DNA from: UBA6522 sp965262365
Lineage (GTDB): Bacteria > Pseudomonadota > Gammaproteobacteria > Steroidobacterales > Rariloculaceae
NCBI GenBank assembly: GCA_965262365.1
Contig: OZ253541.1
Location: 4,278,001-4,342,000, forward strand
Length of the DNA stretch: 64,000 nucleotides
Reading direction: 5' to 3'
The translations under genes were made by a program, and so were the position numbers. The notes beneath the pieces were generated by a model that was given only the letters and a program-made list of their open reading frames with translations, was not told the DNA's origin and did not search any database. This document shows positions 53,795 to 63,096 of this stretch, in pieces. Numbering within the stretch: the stretch's first letter is position 1; every line of letters begins with the position of its first letter.

Positions 53795-54016
53795 TTGCCT
53801 CGAAATGTAAAGCCTGGTACGTGGCTTGTGCTCGTGTCCGGTGCCGTCGCGTATTTGCGGTATAAGGGAGCCCCGAGTCCCACGTCACCCACAGCCATCT
53901 ACGAACTACTCGATGAGCTTGGCTTTCTCGACAACATCGGTCGGCCGCGAGGCAGCATCTTAGCTACCATCAGTAAGCGGGTCGGGAAGCCATACCAAGG
54001 CTTGATCCCAGAATAG
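53795..54016 (+). CDS. small hypothetical protein
   Basis: A 73-residue protein with a TTG start and AAGGAAGGGG about 9 nt upstream. The sequence VKPGTWLVLVSGAVAYLRYKGAPSP then AIYELLDELGFLDN and RPRGSILATISKRVGKPYQG suggests a compact soluble domain. No family was recognised. It opens a run of five small genes that ends at the restriction-methylation enzyme. Confidence 0.5.
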   Translation: MPRNVKPGTWLVLVSGAVAYLRYKGAPSPTSPTAIYELLDELGFLDNIGRPRGSILATISKRVGKPYQGLIPE

Positions 54017-54079
54017 CGAATCAGTTGCAAGAGCTTACAATCCCCGAAGGGCCCAAAGAGCGACGAGAAGGAATTTTCG

Positions 54080-54625
54080 ATGAACGAAGATCTGGCAATC
54101 AACATTGGGTTCTACGAAAAGTGCATTTTTTCCGTCAGCCCGAAACCGATGAAAACGGCCGCTCTCGAAGCCATCCGAAGGGCGGCCGAAGATAAATGGC
54201 AAGACCGCCTAGTGACTTGGAACGCACTCCTCGAATGGGTAGCTCAGGGTTGTCCCGAACTGATCGGCAAGAGCCTCACGTTTTCAGAGGCAGCCGATTC
54301 TCCTTCCGAGAACGCCATCGATCTAGTCAATAGGGTTTTCTTGCAAACGACAGGACAAATAAGCACAGAAAACACGCAATGGGTGATTCGTGGATACAAC
54401 GGCACGCATTCCGTTCTTGAGCACCGAGTGAGCTCGCGCGATCTGGGCGCAGGGGGTATTCCCGAGCTCCTTCGCAGGTTAGTGTGCAACGATCTCACCG
54501 CAAACGAAATCATCTCCGCCACCACCGGTAGCGCTCAACATCTCGATCTGTCCAATACCGCCCAAGGCGGGACAACCAACGGCGACCCGCACTATAGCGC
54601 GACTGCCGTCAGAATCGAAGCCTGA
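54080..54625 (+). CDS. hypothetical protein
   Basis: A 181-residue soluble protein with AAGGAA 8 nt before the ATG. N-terminal helices (KTAALEAIRRAAEDKWQDRL, LLEWVAQGCPELIGKSLTFS) are followed by a mixed region. No motif was recognised. It belongs to the run of small genes ahead of the restriction-methylation gene. Confidence 0.55.
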   Translation: MNEDLAINIGFYEKCIFSVSPKPMKTAALEAIRRAAEDKWQDRLVTWNALLEWVAQGCPELIGKSLTFSEAADSPSENAIDLVNRVFLQTTGQISTENTQWVIRGYNGTHSVLEHRVSSRDLGAGGIPELLRRLVCNDLTANEIISATTGSAQHLDLSNTAQGGTTNGDPHYSATAVRIEA

Positions 54626-54635
54626 GCTATCGAAC

Positions 54636-54893
54636 ATGCTCATGGGTTATTCTGCAGATTTCCTCAACGCATCAGGATTGGCGCTGGACATTGTCGGAAT
54701 CATCGGCCTGTTTCTTTTTTCTCCGGAGAAATACCCTGACCCGCAATGGTCTGCGTTTTTCGCGCTGGAGGACAAGGAACTACGCCCACAATGGCGAAGG
54801 CGCCAACGTATCAGGAGGCGGATTTCCGGCACATGCATGATCGCTATCGCGGTTGGGTTCGCACTTCAGTTGGTAGCCGTGATTGTCTTTTGA
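54636..54893 (+). CDS. small two-helix membrane protein
   Basis: An 85-residue protein with hydrophobic segments at about residues 8-26 (FLNASGLALDIVGIIGLFLF) and 66-84 (CMIAIAVGFALQLVAVIVF), flanking a basic cytoplasmic loop. It follows the previous gene after 10 nt. No family was recognised. Confidence 0.55.
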   Translation: MLMGYSADFLNASGLALDIVGIIGLFLFSPEKYPDPQWSAFFALEDKELRPQWRRRQRIRRRISGTCMIAIAVGFALQLVAVIVF

Positions 54894-55032
54894 CCTAGTT
54901 CGCACATCCACCTTGGAGTTCTCGGCAAATATTGCAGCTCTCATGGATAAGCCTTAAGCGACACCGAAAACGCTCATCTTGCATGCCCGATACACACGCG
55001 TGACATTTCTCTCATTTGAATTGGTCAACTAA

Positions 55033-55524
55033 ATGAAAACCACGTCTGAACACAAATTCCGAATCAAACGCAGCACAAGCGTGTGCGCGATCGGTTTGCC
55101 ATTCGCAATCATCACTACCGGATTTAGCGGTCACCTTGACCGCAAGCTTTGGGGTGAATATTTCCTGTTTGTCTCCGGTCAAAATCCCTATTTCGCTTGT
55201 CAACGAGTATTTGTAAATATCGACGAATTGCCCGAGGGGTTGGTTAACTTCGATCAAGACTTTATGCACGCCGAACTCGAACAGCAGATCAGCGGAAATC
55301 TTTCGGTGTATCTCTTCCGCTCTTATACGGAGACAAAGAGCGACGTATACCTTGAAAATGTCCAACTCGACCGTGAGGGCACGACCGAAGACATCATCGG
55401 ACTTTGGATGCGCGGCCTCTTCCACGACGAATTCAGACGCGTCCGTAAGACAACGTGCGGCGACGATCTCCGAAAATTCCTTGACCTCGTCGTCAGACTA
55501 CCTACATTTTCATCATTAACCTAG
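55033..55524 (+). CDS. hypothetical protein
   Basis: A 163-residue soluble protein (HKFRIKRSTSVCAIGLPFAI, GEYFLFVSGQNPYFACQRVF, VNFDQDFMHAELEQQISGNL). Secondary structure looks mixed with several beta strands. No ribosome-binding site of note and no recognised family. It lies 14 nt before the next small gene. Confidence 0.5.
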   Translation: MKTTSEHKFRIKRSTSVCAIGLPFAIITTGFSGHLDRKLWGEYFLFVSGQNPYFACQRVFVNIDELPEGLVNFDQDFMHAELEQQISGNLSVYLFRSYTETKSDVYLENVQLDREGTTEDIIGLWMRGLFHDEFRRVRKTTCGDDLRKFLDLVVRLPTFSSLT

Positions 55525-55538
55525 CGCGGGGCGGACGA

Positions 55539-55844
55539 ATGATTCAGACGATACTCGTCTCTGCGATTACTGCGGTCGTTACCGCGATCGCAGCGTTTCA
55601 TTTGCAGGAACGAAAACTCAAGTGGGAGCTTAGAACGGAATTCATGGTGGAGCAGGCGGCACAAGCCCTGTTGCAACACAAAAAATGGCAGAAACGCAGT
55701 TTTCATGAGATCAATAAGCGCCTCGGCGGCTTCGAAGAGAATGAACTCCGCAAAATTTTGGTCCGTGCCGGAGCCGTAAGATTCGAAGGCGAGGACGGAT
55801 TGGAGCTGTGGGGACTCGTTTCCAGAAACAAAGTAAATCTATGA
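55539..55844 (+). CDS. small membrane-anchored protein
   Basis: A 101-residue protein with an N-terminal hydrophobic segment (IQTILVSAITAVVTAIAAF) and a charged helical tail (ELRTEFMVEQAAQALLQHKK). The tail end (FHEINKRLGGFEENELRKIL, VRAGAVRFEGEDGLELWGLV) resembles a small winged-helix-like unit. No family was assigned. It ends 73 nt before the restriction-methylation gene. Confidence 0.5.
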   Translation: MIQTILVSAITAVVTAIAAFHLQERKLKWELRTEFMVEQAAQALLQHKKWQKRSFHEINKRLGGFEENELRKILVRAGAVRFEGEDGLELWGLVSRNKVNL

Positions 55845-55916
55845 TGGGGGGCGACCATCGCGTGAAGCTCTTGCACCCTGGTAATTCTCCCCACGTATTT
55901 CGTGGAGGCGTCACGC

Positions 55917-58900
55917 ATGACCCTTAAAGACGTCATTTCCGACTTCGGCCGTGAAGCCAAATCTAAGCTCGCAAACCCCAGCGTTACCGGCTCACCCGAG
56001 GACCAACTCCGCGCACCGTTGGAAGCCCTTTTTGCGGACCTTGCCGCGCTCGCTGGCATCTCTGCGGACGATGTAGTCGCCGTCGGCGAAACGTCTCTGG
56101 CCGATCTCAAGACCCGTCCGGATTACGCGCTTACCCTGAAAAACGCCCTCGTAGGGTTTGTCGAAGTTAAGGCACCCGGGAAAGGCGCCGACCCGCGTCG
56201 GTTCCACGACTCACACGACAAGGATCAATGGGAAAAGCTTCAGATACTGCCCAATTTAGTCTACACGGATGGCAACGAATTCAGTCTTTGGCGTGACGGC
56301 AAACTTTCCGGTCAGATCGTTCGTTTGAACGGCGACATTGAAACGTCCGGCAGTAAACTAGCGTCTCCAGATAGCCTCGTGTCACTCTTCGCGGATTTTT
56401 TCCAGTGGCGTCCCTTGGCACCCCGTTCTGTCGCACAGCTCGCTGTGGTCACAGCTCGCCTCTGTCGTCTGCTTCGTGAAGAGGTTGCGGAACAGTTGGC
56501 CAGAGGTTCCGCGCCACTTACCAACCTTGCAGCGGATTGGCGAAAGCTGCTTTTTCCCAGTGCAACTGACGAAGCATTTGCGGATGGCTACGCTCAGGCG
56601 GTCACCTTTGGTCTACTGATGGCTCGAGCACGCAATATTTCCCTTGGGGACGGCCTCAGTCGAGTGGCTCTGGAACTTCGCCAGACCAATACGCTTATCG
56701 GTGCCGCCCTTCGGCTCCTCACTGACGACACCGACCATGAGAAAACTCTAAAGACATCTCTCGCCACGCTCTCGCGCGTGCTTGATGTCGTTGACTGGTC
56801 CGCGGTCAGCAAAGACGACCCTGAGGCTTGGCTGTACTTTTACGAGCACTTTCTAAGCGTCTACGACAATGAATTGCGCAAGAAGACAGGTTCGTACTAC
56901 ACGCCTCCGGAAGTGGTCCGCGCCATGGTGAAGCTGGTCGACGACGCGTTGCGATCCGATCAACGATTTGGTATCGGGGAGGGTATCGCCTCCCCCGACG
57001 TAACCGTGGCGGACCCGGCCACTGGAACCGGCACCTATCTGCTTGGCGTCCTTCACCGCATCGCAGAAACGACCGAAGCCGATCAGGGACCTGGGGCTGT
57101 GCCTGCGGTGATTGAAGCTTCCGTATCCCGTCTCATTGGGTTCGAAATACAGTTCGGCCCCTTCGCCGTAGCACAGTTACGCATACTGGCAGAACTGCAA
57201 TCGCTCCTCGAAAACCCCAAAGCGACACCCGCGATTCGGCTTTTTGTGACTGACACGCTTGGAAACCCGTACGCCGAAGAGGAATATCTCCCGCAGATAC
57301 TCTTGCCCATAGGCGAGTCTCGCAGACGTGCGAACGAGATCAAACGTCAAGAAAAAATTACCGTCGTCATTGGAAACCCCCCATACAAGGAAAAGGCGAA
57401 AGGACTCGGCGGCTGGATTGAGAGCGGCACAATGGGCAGCGAGGCCACCGCACCTTTGCACGAGTGGATGCCCCCAGGCAACTGGAACGTGGGTGTGCAC
57501 GCCAAACATCTTCGTAACCTATATGTCTACTTTTGGCGCTGGGCCACCTGGAAGGTCTTCGGCGACGCCGACCCGAAAAGAATTAAGGGCCGGAAACCTG
57601 ACCGTAAGGGCATCGTCTGCTTTATCTCCGTTGCAGGTTTCTTAAACGGTCCCGGCTTTCAGAAAATGCGCGCAGATCTCCGCCGCGACGCAGATGAGAT
57701 TTGGGTAATCGATTGTTCGCCGGAGGGACACCAGCCAAAGGTTTCCACAAGAATTTTCCAGGGTGTGCAACAACCAATCTGCATCGTCATGGCACTCAGG
57801 AAAACGAACAAAGGCTCCCCCGATCCGGCTCCAGTTCGTTACCGCGTTCTCCCGGCAGGAAACCGGAATGGGAAATTTAAAGCGTTAGCTGCGATCTCGC
57901 TCGACGACGACCAGTGGAATGCCTGTCCTTCCGACCCCCGTGCTCCGTTCTTGCCCAAAGCTGCTGGACAATGGGCCGGATACGCCCCCCTTGCCGACCT
58001 GTTCGACTACGACGGCTCGGGCGTAATGCCGGGACGAACTTGGGTAATTGCGCCCGATCGGTCTTCACTAGAGCAACGATGGGACCGGCTCCGATCCGAA
58101 ACCGATCCCGAGACGAAACAATCCCTTTTTCATCCCCATCTCCTAGATGGCAAGCCGGGAGACAAGCATGTCAACAAGCCCCTTCGACAAGGTCTATATG
58201 GTCATGAGTATCGCTCCCTGTCTGTTGCCTCCGACCCGGCGGTAGTTATCCGCCCAGTTCGCTATGCTTATCGCTCCTTCGATCGACAATGGATCATTCC
58301 GGACGGCCGACTTATCAATCGGCCCAATCCAACTCTGTGGGAAACTCACTCTGGCCGACAGGTTTACATGACCGCGCTACACAGAACAGCCCCTACCACA
58401 GGACCGGCCATAACATTTTCTGCCGCGATACCAGATCTAGATCACTATAAGGGATCGTTTGGAGGTCGCGTATTTCCTCTGTGGGCAGATAGAACTGCAC
58501 AACAGCCGAACATCAAGGCCGCGTTACTTCAACAGCTGGCTCAATCTCTAGACATCAAGATCAGCGCCCCGGACCTTATGGCCTACTTTGCAGCCATCGC
58601 CGCACATCCTTCATATACGACTTTTTTCCGGTCGGATCTCCTTCGGCCCGGTATACGTTTCCCAATGACAGCGGATGCTTCACTGTTCCAGGAAGCGATC
58701 AGGATTGGGCGCGAAGTCATTTGGCTCCACTGTTTTGGCGAACGCTTCTCCGATCCCAGCGAGGGACGGGCTAAAGGAGCACCCCGCCTGTTATCAGCGG
58801 ATGAACGCCCAGTTGTACCGAAGGCCGGCCGCATTCCAACCGAACCGGCCCGATTTCCGAACAGTATCAACTATGATGCCGCCGTCCGTGAACTGCACGT

Positions 58901-59291
58901 AGGACAAGGGTTCATCAAAAACGTCCCGAACGAAGTATGGGAGTATGAGGTATCCGGCAAACAAGTACTCATGCAATGGTTCAGCTACCGGCGCCTTGAT
59001 CGTTCCAGACCCATCATGGGTGATCGCAGAACGCCGTCTCGCCTTAACAGCATCCAGCCCGATGCATGGCTCGCTGAATACACCACAGAACTCTTGAACC
59101 TGCTCCACGTCCTCGGTCGTTTGGTCAAACTCGAAACACGTCAAGCAGATCTCCTAAACCGAATTTGTGGTGGCACGGTGTTGCACGTTGATGATCTGCG
59201 CGTGAATGGCGCGTTCGTCGGCACCGCCAGCAGACGTCCACGCCGTACGGATGAGCGCCAGCAAGACTTCGTCAACGATGCTCAAGAGTAG
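55917..59291 (+). CDS. single-chain restriction-methylation enzyme (type IIG-like)
   Basis: A 1124-residue enzyme that combines nuclease and N6-adenine methyltransferase. The N-terminal nuclease core has TRPDYALTLKN and LVGFVEVKAPGK (Asp69, Glu83, Lys85). The methyltransferase has motif I VADPATGTGTYLLG near residue 367 and motif IV VIGNPPYKEK near 487. An upstream SYYTPPEVVRAMVKLVDD is the usual X motif. The C-terminal 450 residues form the target-recognition region. Such enzymes cut and modify at the same recognised site. GGAGG lies 8 nt before the ATG at 55917; a GTG at 55902 is less likely. Confidence 0.9.
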   Translation: MTLKDVISDFGREAKSKLANPSVTGSPEDQLRAPLEALFADLAALAGISADDVVAVGETSLADLKTRPDYALTLKNALVGFVEVKAPGKGADPRRFHDSHDKDQWEKLQILPNLVYTDGNEFSLWRDGKLSGQIVRLNGDIETSGSKLASPDSLVSLFADFFQWRPLAPRSVAQLAVVTARLCRLLREEVAEQLARGSAPLTNLAADWRKLLFPSATDEAFADGYAQAVTFGLLMARARNISLGDGLSRVALELRQTNTLIGAALRLLTDDTDHEKTLKTSLATLSRVLDVVDWSAVSKDDPEAWLYFYEHFLSVYDNELRKKTGSYYTPPEVVRAMVKLVDDALRSDQRFGIGEGIASPDVTVADPATGTGTYLLGVLHRIAETTEADQGPGAVPAVIEASVSRLIGFEIQFGPFAVAQLRILAELQSLLENPKATPAIRLFVTDTLGNPYAEEEYLPQILLPIGESRRRANEIKRQEKITVVIGNPPYKEKAKGLGGWIESGTMGSEATAPLHEWMPPGNWNVGVHAKHLRNLYVYFWRWATWKVFGDADPKRIKGRKPDRKGIVCFISVAGFLNGPGFQKMRADLRRDADEIWVIDCSPEGHQPKVSTRIFQGVQQPICIVMALRKTNKGSPDPAPVRYRVLPAGNRNGKFKALAAISLDDDQWNACPSDPRAPFLPKAAGQWAGYAPLADLFDYDGSGVMPGRTWVIAPDRSSLEQRWDRLRSETDPETKQSLFHPHLLDGKPGDKHVNKPLRQGLYGHEYRSLSVASDPAVVIRPVRYAYRSFDRQWIIPDGRLINRPNPTLWETHSGRQVYMTALHRTAPTTGPAITFSAAIPDLDHYKGSFGGRVFPLWADRTAQQPNIKAALLQQLAQSLDIKISAPDLMAYFAAIAAHPSYTTFFRSDLLRPGIRFPMTADASLFQEAIRIGREVIWLHCFGERFSDPSEGRAKGAPRLLSADERPVVPKAGRIPTEPARFPNSINYDAAVRELHVGQGFIKNVPNEVWEYEVSGKQVLMQWFSYRRLDRSRPIMGDRRTPSRLNSIQPDAWLAEYTTELLNLLHVLGRLVKLETRQADLLNRICGGTVLHVDDLRVNGAFVGTASRRPRRTDERQQDFVNDAQE

Positions 59292-59451
59292 GCGGTTTCT
59301 CACCCAGACTTGCCCAGCACTTGTCGATCGGGATTAAATATTGCCCCATTATTGGCGTCCAAAACGTACCTGAACCGCCGCCGAATCACGATCGACTGGC
59401 CGGGCACGTATCGTAGAGCGCGCAGGAGTCCCGCGTCGCGGGCTATACCAA

Positions 59452-61554
59452 TTACCGCGACTGGTCAAATGCTTGTCGAATCATAGGCATTGCGGCCGCA
59501 ATATCCGTTTGCTGCCATAGATCTACCAACAAGTCGCAATCGGTGTGCGCTCGATTGGGCACAAATTTCCAAGTAGACGCATCACTAATTGCCAGCTCGC
59601 CGGGGTTTTCCACCTCACTAAATTCCAGCGGAAGGATGACTCTAACGGAATAGCGCATAGGCATCAGTTCGACAAAAAATGAGGGGCCATAGCAGCATAC
59701 AGACTTGCGCTCGACTACCTCTATGACCTCGCCCAACGCGCGAATCGATGCTTGCATTTCATCAAGCAAGTTTCGAGTCTTGTTGGACATCTTGAGACTA
59801 CTAGCATCTCGGTTGGCGGCGCGCGACCGAAGATCGCGGATATCGGCCGCTTGAATACTGGCTGCATCGGCTTCGTGATGCCGCCAAATCCCTAGTGCCC
59901 GTTCGACCAACAGGTGTCCGCGGGCCTCCATTTCGGCGGCTGTCCATCCTGACTGATCCCTGACGTACTGGTTTAGTCGTACGGCGCTGTGCCGAAAGCC
60001 GCCATCAACCGTTTTCTTCTCGTCGAACGGCCGGTTCGAGTACTTGCTGTTGTATGCCGTGAGCGTCAAGTTGCCCAACCGATGCAGCCATGTCTCGTGA
60101 ATTTCAGCCCAATTCTCGCCGAGCATTTCCTGCCACCTCGGCGCGTCGGCGATTCCTTGCGGCATGATGTGCTCGATAGAATAGTCGTGCACCGGGCTGG
60201 GCTCCTGGTAACCGGCATTTTCCAGCCGGTCCAGGATATGTTTGCACACCCGCAATCCGTAAAGGTCGCGTTCTTGCAATCCTCGCCTGAATTCGTCGTC
60301 CGTCGGAAAGCGATTGCTGTCCCTCAGGCGCGCCAGAGCGACTTGAAACGAATCGAAGGCTGATTCACGGTCGATATCGCGTGCCATTCTGGCGAATATC
60401 GACCAATAGTTACGAGTCTCCATGCCCAAGACGGCGCGGCGTAGGAGGTAGCTCTCAATCAGCCTGACCGCGCGGACAAACTCATCCTGGGACAATAAGT
60501 CTTTCTCGTGGCAGTCGTAGAGCCGCATGATGAGCAGCCCCTGTGTCGTATTTAGCGACCGCATATGGCTCATGGCGTCCGCAAGCCATGGACGCTGCAT
60601 GGGCGCGATCCCAAGAAATGATGCGTACGTGCGGGCAACTCGCAGCATGTCAGCAAGGAGTTCCTCAAGCGGCCTCTCCATGTCGGGGCTCCAGAACGCC
60701 TTGAACTCATCGTAGATGCGATCCAGTTGGATCTGTTGCGTCAACCGCTTTTCGAGCGCCACGTAGTCGCGAAGGAACCAGTCGAAAGCATTTCTGGACG
60801 CCTGGAAGAGCGATTCGATCTTGCTCCAGTACTCATCATAAAGGCGCGTCTGTTCCGACTCCGTGAGCCCCATCAGCAAATAGTTGCGAACCAAATCGCT
60901 TTGTTGCAGGTCGACACCGGTGGAATTCATGCTCTCGAATACAAGCTGGGGATTGTCGACACCTCGACTAAGTGTGACGTCAACAATGTTTAGACCAGCA
61001 ATGCCACCGTACACATCTCCCAGATCACAGCCCGGTGCCTCCAACGCAGAGCGGAAGAAATCGTAGGCTTCGACTATCAACTCCGAGCAATCCTCTGCGA
61101 GTTCAGACAGATCATTTCCATCGACGAGCGCATGAAGAGTCGCATTGTCCCGGCGCCGAAGTACGAGCTTGTATCGGCGCTTACCCGATTCGAGCGTGTT
61201 CTTAAGATAGTAGGCATCAATTTTGTCGACGGTTGGGCTATCCTCTCCTCCAGACCAGCCAGCAGCCTTGATGTGATCGCGCAGAGCAATCAGCAGTACG
61301 GTTAAAGTCGTTAATCGTTGCTGCCCGTCGATCAGGAGCCAGCTTTGGAAGGCTTTCGACAAGTCCGCCCCGATGTAGACGATGGAGCCGATGAAATGGC
61401 TCCCGTTGGTTTCGCCGACGCTCGCGCGCAGTACGTCCCTCCACAGTTGCTGGCATTGGTGGCGAGTCCAAGTGTAATCGCGTTGGAATACCGGAATGAT
61501 GAACTGGCTGTTTCCGTTGATGATGTCAGTGAATCGCCTGTCAATTGCTTTCAT
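59452..61554 (-). CDS. GmrSD-type (DUF262/DUF1524) nuclease with DUF5655-like tail
   Basis: A 700-residue type IV restriction-like protein. The DUF262 part has QFIIPVFQRDYTW and LLIDGQQRLTTLTVLL, the DGQQR nucleotide-binding signature. The DUF1524 HNH nuclease has SIEHIMPQG and LGNLTLTAYNSKYSNRPFDEK. The last 90 residues (IEVVERKSVCCYGPSFFVEL and WKFVPNRAHTDCDLLVDL) resemble a DUF5655-type domain. GmrSD enzymes degrade modified (for example glucosylated) phage DNA. I chose the ATG at 61554 because family members begin MKAIDRRFTDII; a TTG at 61620 is also open. Confidence 0.9.
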   Translation of the reverse strand: MKAIDRRFTDIINGNSQFIIPVFQRDYTWTRHQCQQLWRDVLRASVGETNGSHFIGSIVYIGADLSKAFQSWLLIDGQQRLTTLTVLLIALRDHIKAAGWSGGEDSPTVDKIDAYYLKNTLESGKRRYKLVLRRRDNATLHALVDGNDLSELAEDCSELIVEAYDFFRSALEAPGCDLGDVYGGIAGLNIVDVTLSRGVDNPQLVFESMNSTGVDLQQSDLVRNYLLMGLTESEQTRLYDEYWSKIESLFQASRNAFDWFLRDYVALEKRLTQQIQLDRIYDEFKAFWSPDMERPLEELLADMLRVARTYASFLGIAPMQRPWLADAMSHMRSLNTTQGLLIMRLYDCHEKDLLSQDEFVRAVRLIESYLLRRAVLGMETRNYWSIFARMARDIDRESAFDSFQVALARLRDSNRFPTDDEFRRGLQERDLYGLRVCKHILDRLENAGYQEPSPVHDYSIEHIMPQGIADAPRWQEMLGENWAEIHETWLHRLGNLTLTAYNSKYSNRPFDEKKTVDGGFRHSAVRLNQYVRDQSGWTAAEMEARGHLLVERALGIWRHHEADAASIQAADIRDLRSRAANRDASSLKMSNKTRNLLDEMQASIRALGEVIEVVERKSVCCYGPSFFVELMPMRYSVRVILPLEFSEVENPGELAISDASTWKFVPNRAHTDCDLLVDLWQQTDIAAAMPMIRQAFDQSR

Positions 61555-61805
61555 TTGGGTGTTGTCGATCGATTTGAAAACGATCGCGTTCTCTCCGAGG
61601 TCTTGTAGTTGGATATCCAAGCACGGCCCCGTTCACAGGAACGGATACGTTTAGGGTGGGGGGGTTAGGACGGTGGATGAGAAATCATTGTCATCGGCGC
61701 AAGCGATAATTTCAAGTCGCTGCATCGAGTGAGCGAAGATGGGCTGTACAAGTTTAGTATTTCCCCGACACTTGAGGTCTTCGGTGTCCGATCCGGCAAA
61801 AAGCT

Positions 61806-62117
61806 TTATCCCGAGTGTTTGGTGGTCGCCGGGGGCAACTCTGGCGCAATTCTGGAAATTTCGCGCCGAATTTCCTCAATCTCCTCGCTTCGCCCGTTCG
61901 CGATCATGTCCCGCGCCATGGCTTGGGCGGTGAACAACGTTGACCGCAGGAGCTGGATTTCAAGCTCGGTCCGGGGCCAGTCGCGACGATCGAGGGCATC
62001 CATCGCCAGCTTGACCAGCAGATGATTGGGCGATTCGTTGCGTTTTCTGGCCGCTTTTTCGACCCGAGTCCATTGCTCTTCGGTCACTCGAACGGTCTTC
62101 GATAGTGTCTTGGCCAT
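61806..62117 (-). CDS. ribbon-helix-helix (CopG-like) protein, intact copy
   Basis: A 103-residue protein whose N-terminal 45 residues (SKTVRVTEEQWTRVEKAARKRNESPNHLLVKLAMDAL) match a ribbon-helix-helix DNA-binding fold. A helical C-terminal part follows (EIQLLRSTLFTAQAMARDMI, EEIEEIRREISRIAPEL). Similar proteins serve as relaxosome accessory or plasmid control factors. Decayed relatives lie at 53340-53620 and about 39590-39859. I chose the ATG at 62117; a TTG at 62129 is also open. Confidence 0.7.
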   Translation of the reverse strand: MAKTLSKTVRVTEEQWTRVEKAARKRNESPNHLLVKLAMDALDRRDWPRTELEIQLLRSTLFTAQAMARDMIANGRSEEIEEIRREISRIAPELPPATTKHSG

Positions 62118-62287
62118 GTGGTTTTCCAAATTTCCGGAACGATTTTCCGGCCAATTGTGCCGGAATTCGCAGAGAATAATTCAATGTTCCGATTCGGAAG
62201 TGCGGGTCTCGACATGGGAATCGCTCCCGGATCAAGCCGCATACGAGCAGTCAAGTTGAGTGCTCCTGTAGGCCGGTGAGAATTGGC

Positions 62288-62430
62288 GTTCACTCAATTT
62301 GAATGAACGCGTATGTCGGAGAGCATACGCGGGCTGGTGAGCGATCCGATATCTTTCGTTTTTATCATAAATATCAGCAGCTTGGCCGTGCATGCAATTT
62401 GACTGAACGGTGCCGTCAGATTGACTGAAC
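62288..62430. repeat. iteron-like repeats
   Basis: Three related 14-nt direct repeats: CAATTTGAATGAAC (62295-62308), CAATTTGACTGAAC (62395-62408) and CAGATTGACTGAAC (62417-62430). The first also forms an imperfect palindrome with GTTCACTCAA at 62288-62297. The stretch between them is AT-rich (TTTTTATCATAAATATCAG). The layout resembles binding sites at a replication, partition or transfer origin. Confidence 0.5.
62308..62331. repeat. perfect 8-bp inverted repeat
   Basis: Arms CGCGTATG and CATACGCG flank an 8-nt loop TCGGAGAG. It lies directly after the first iteron-like repeat. No T-run follows, so a binding or nicking structure is as likely as a terminator. Confidence 0.45.
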
Positions 62431-62752
62431 TTTTCCCGGCGTGACAGGACTATGATTCAGCGGGATTTATCATGCTGTGGCGTAGTCCTGCGCATTCCTG
62501 CGCACCGCTGCGCAGACAGGGCGCGCCCGGCATCGGAGATGCGTGGGGTGTGAGAGCCGAGCCGCCGAAGGGCGTAGGAAGGACCTGACCCAGGGTACCG
62601 AACGAAGGGGAAAGCGGTTCCGGGACCGGAACCGAAGGCGAGCCGCCGCGGCGTATGAGCGGACGCTCATGCCGCGGCGGTGAGGGATGCGATGTGCGCA
62701 AGGCGGGAGCGCGTTGTGCGAGCGAGGGATCGGAGCGAGTGCAAGTCCGTCA
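62431..62752. other. gene-free stretch with hairpins
   Basis: GC-rich sequence with no supported gene. It includes a tandem-like TCCTGCGCA/CCGCTGCGCA patch near 62485-62515 and a large palindrome at 62643-62680. Confidence 0.45.
62643..62680. repeat. large near-perfect palindrome
   Basis: CCGCCGCGGC, then a 2-nt bulge GT, then ATGAGCG, the 2-nt centre GA, CGCTCAT and GCCGCGGCGG. Seventeen base pairs can form with one small bulge. There is no T-run on either side. It lies 73 nt downstream of the stop of the reverse-strand gene at 62753-62980 and could be its terminator, or a cruciform site. Confidence 0.6.
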
Positions 62753-62980
62753 TCAATAGAACGGGTGAGTATCGAGCCTGCACTGAGCCACCTCGCGGAC
62801 GCGGGAGCGATCGTGAACACGAACGAAGCCGCGCGGGTCTTCGAAAAGCCAGACCAGAAAGTAGTGAGCGTCGGGTTCGAGAATGTCGGACTGGAGGAAG
62901 ACGTCGCCGACGTGGTCTCCGTCGTGGTCGTAGACGCGCCACTCGTCTTCTGCGGAGCGCTTGAAGGTGATGCTGCTCAT
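62753..62980 (-). CDS. small conserved element-backbone protein
   Basis: A 75-residue protein: MSSITFKRSAEDEWRVYDHD, then GDHVGDVFLQSDILEPDAHYF. AAGGA lies 8 nt before the ATG at 62980, so the longer upstream frame is not needed. The acidic, beta-rich composition suggests a small soluble domain. It shares direction with the DUF2493 gene 116 nt upstream and probably its transcript. No named family was assigned. Confidence 0.6.
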   Translation of the reverse strand: MSSITFKRSAEDEWRVYDHDGDHVGDVFLQSDILEPDAHYFLVWLFEDPRGFVRVHDRSRVREVAQCRLDTHPFY

Positions 62981-63096
62981 GAGTTGATCCTTATTGCGTG
63001 ACGGGGCCGCGGCGTTCGCCCGGCCGGCATGGAGTCGAGACCAAAACGCGCGGGCCGAGTCCCGAGGAGGAACCCGGCCCGCGAAGGGCGCGACGG

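Noticed and set aside
62450..62752. Several overlapping arginine-rich frames on both strands
   Set aside because: They are mutual shadows in GC-rich, palindrome-rich DNA with no protein-like features.
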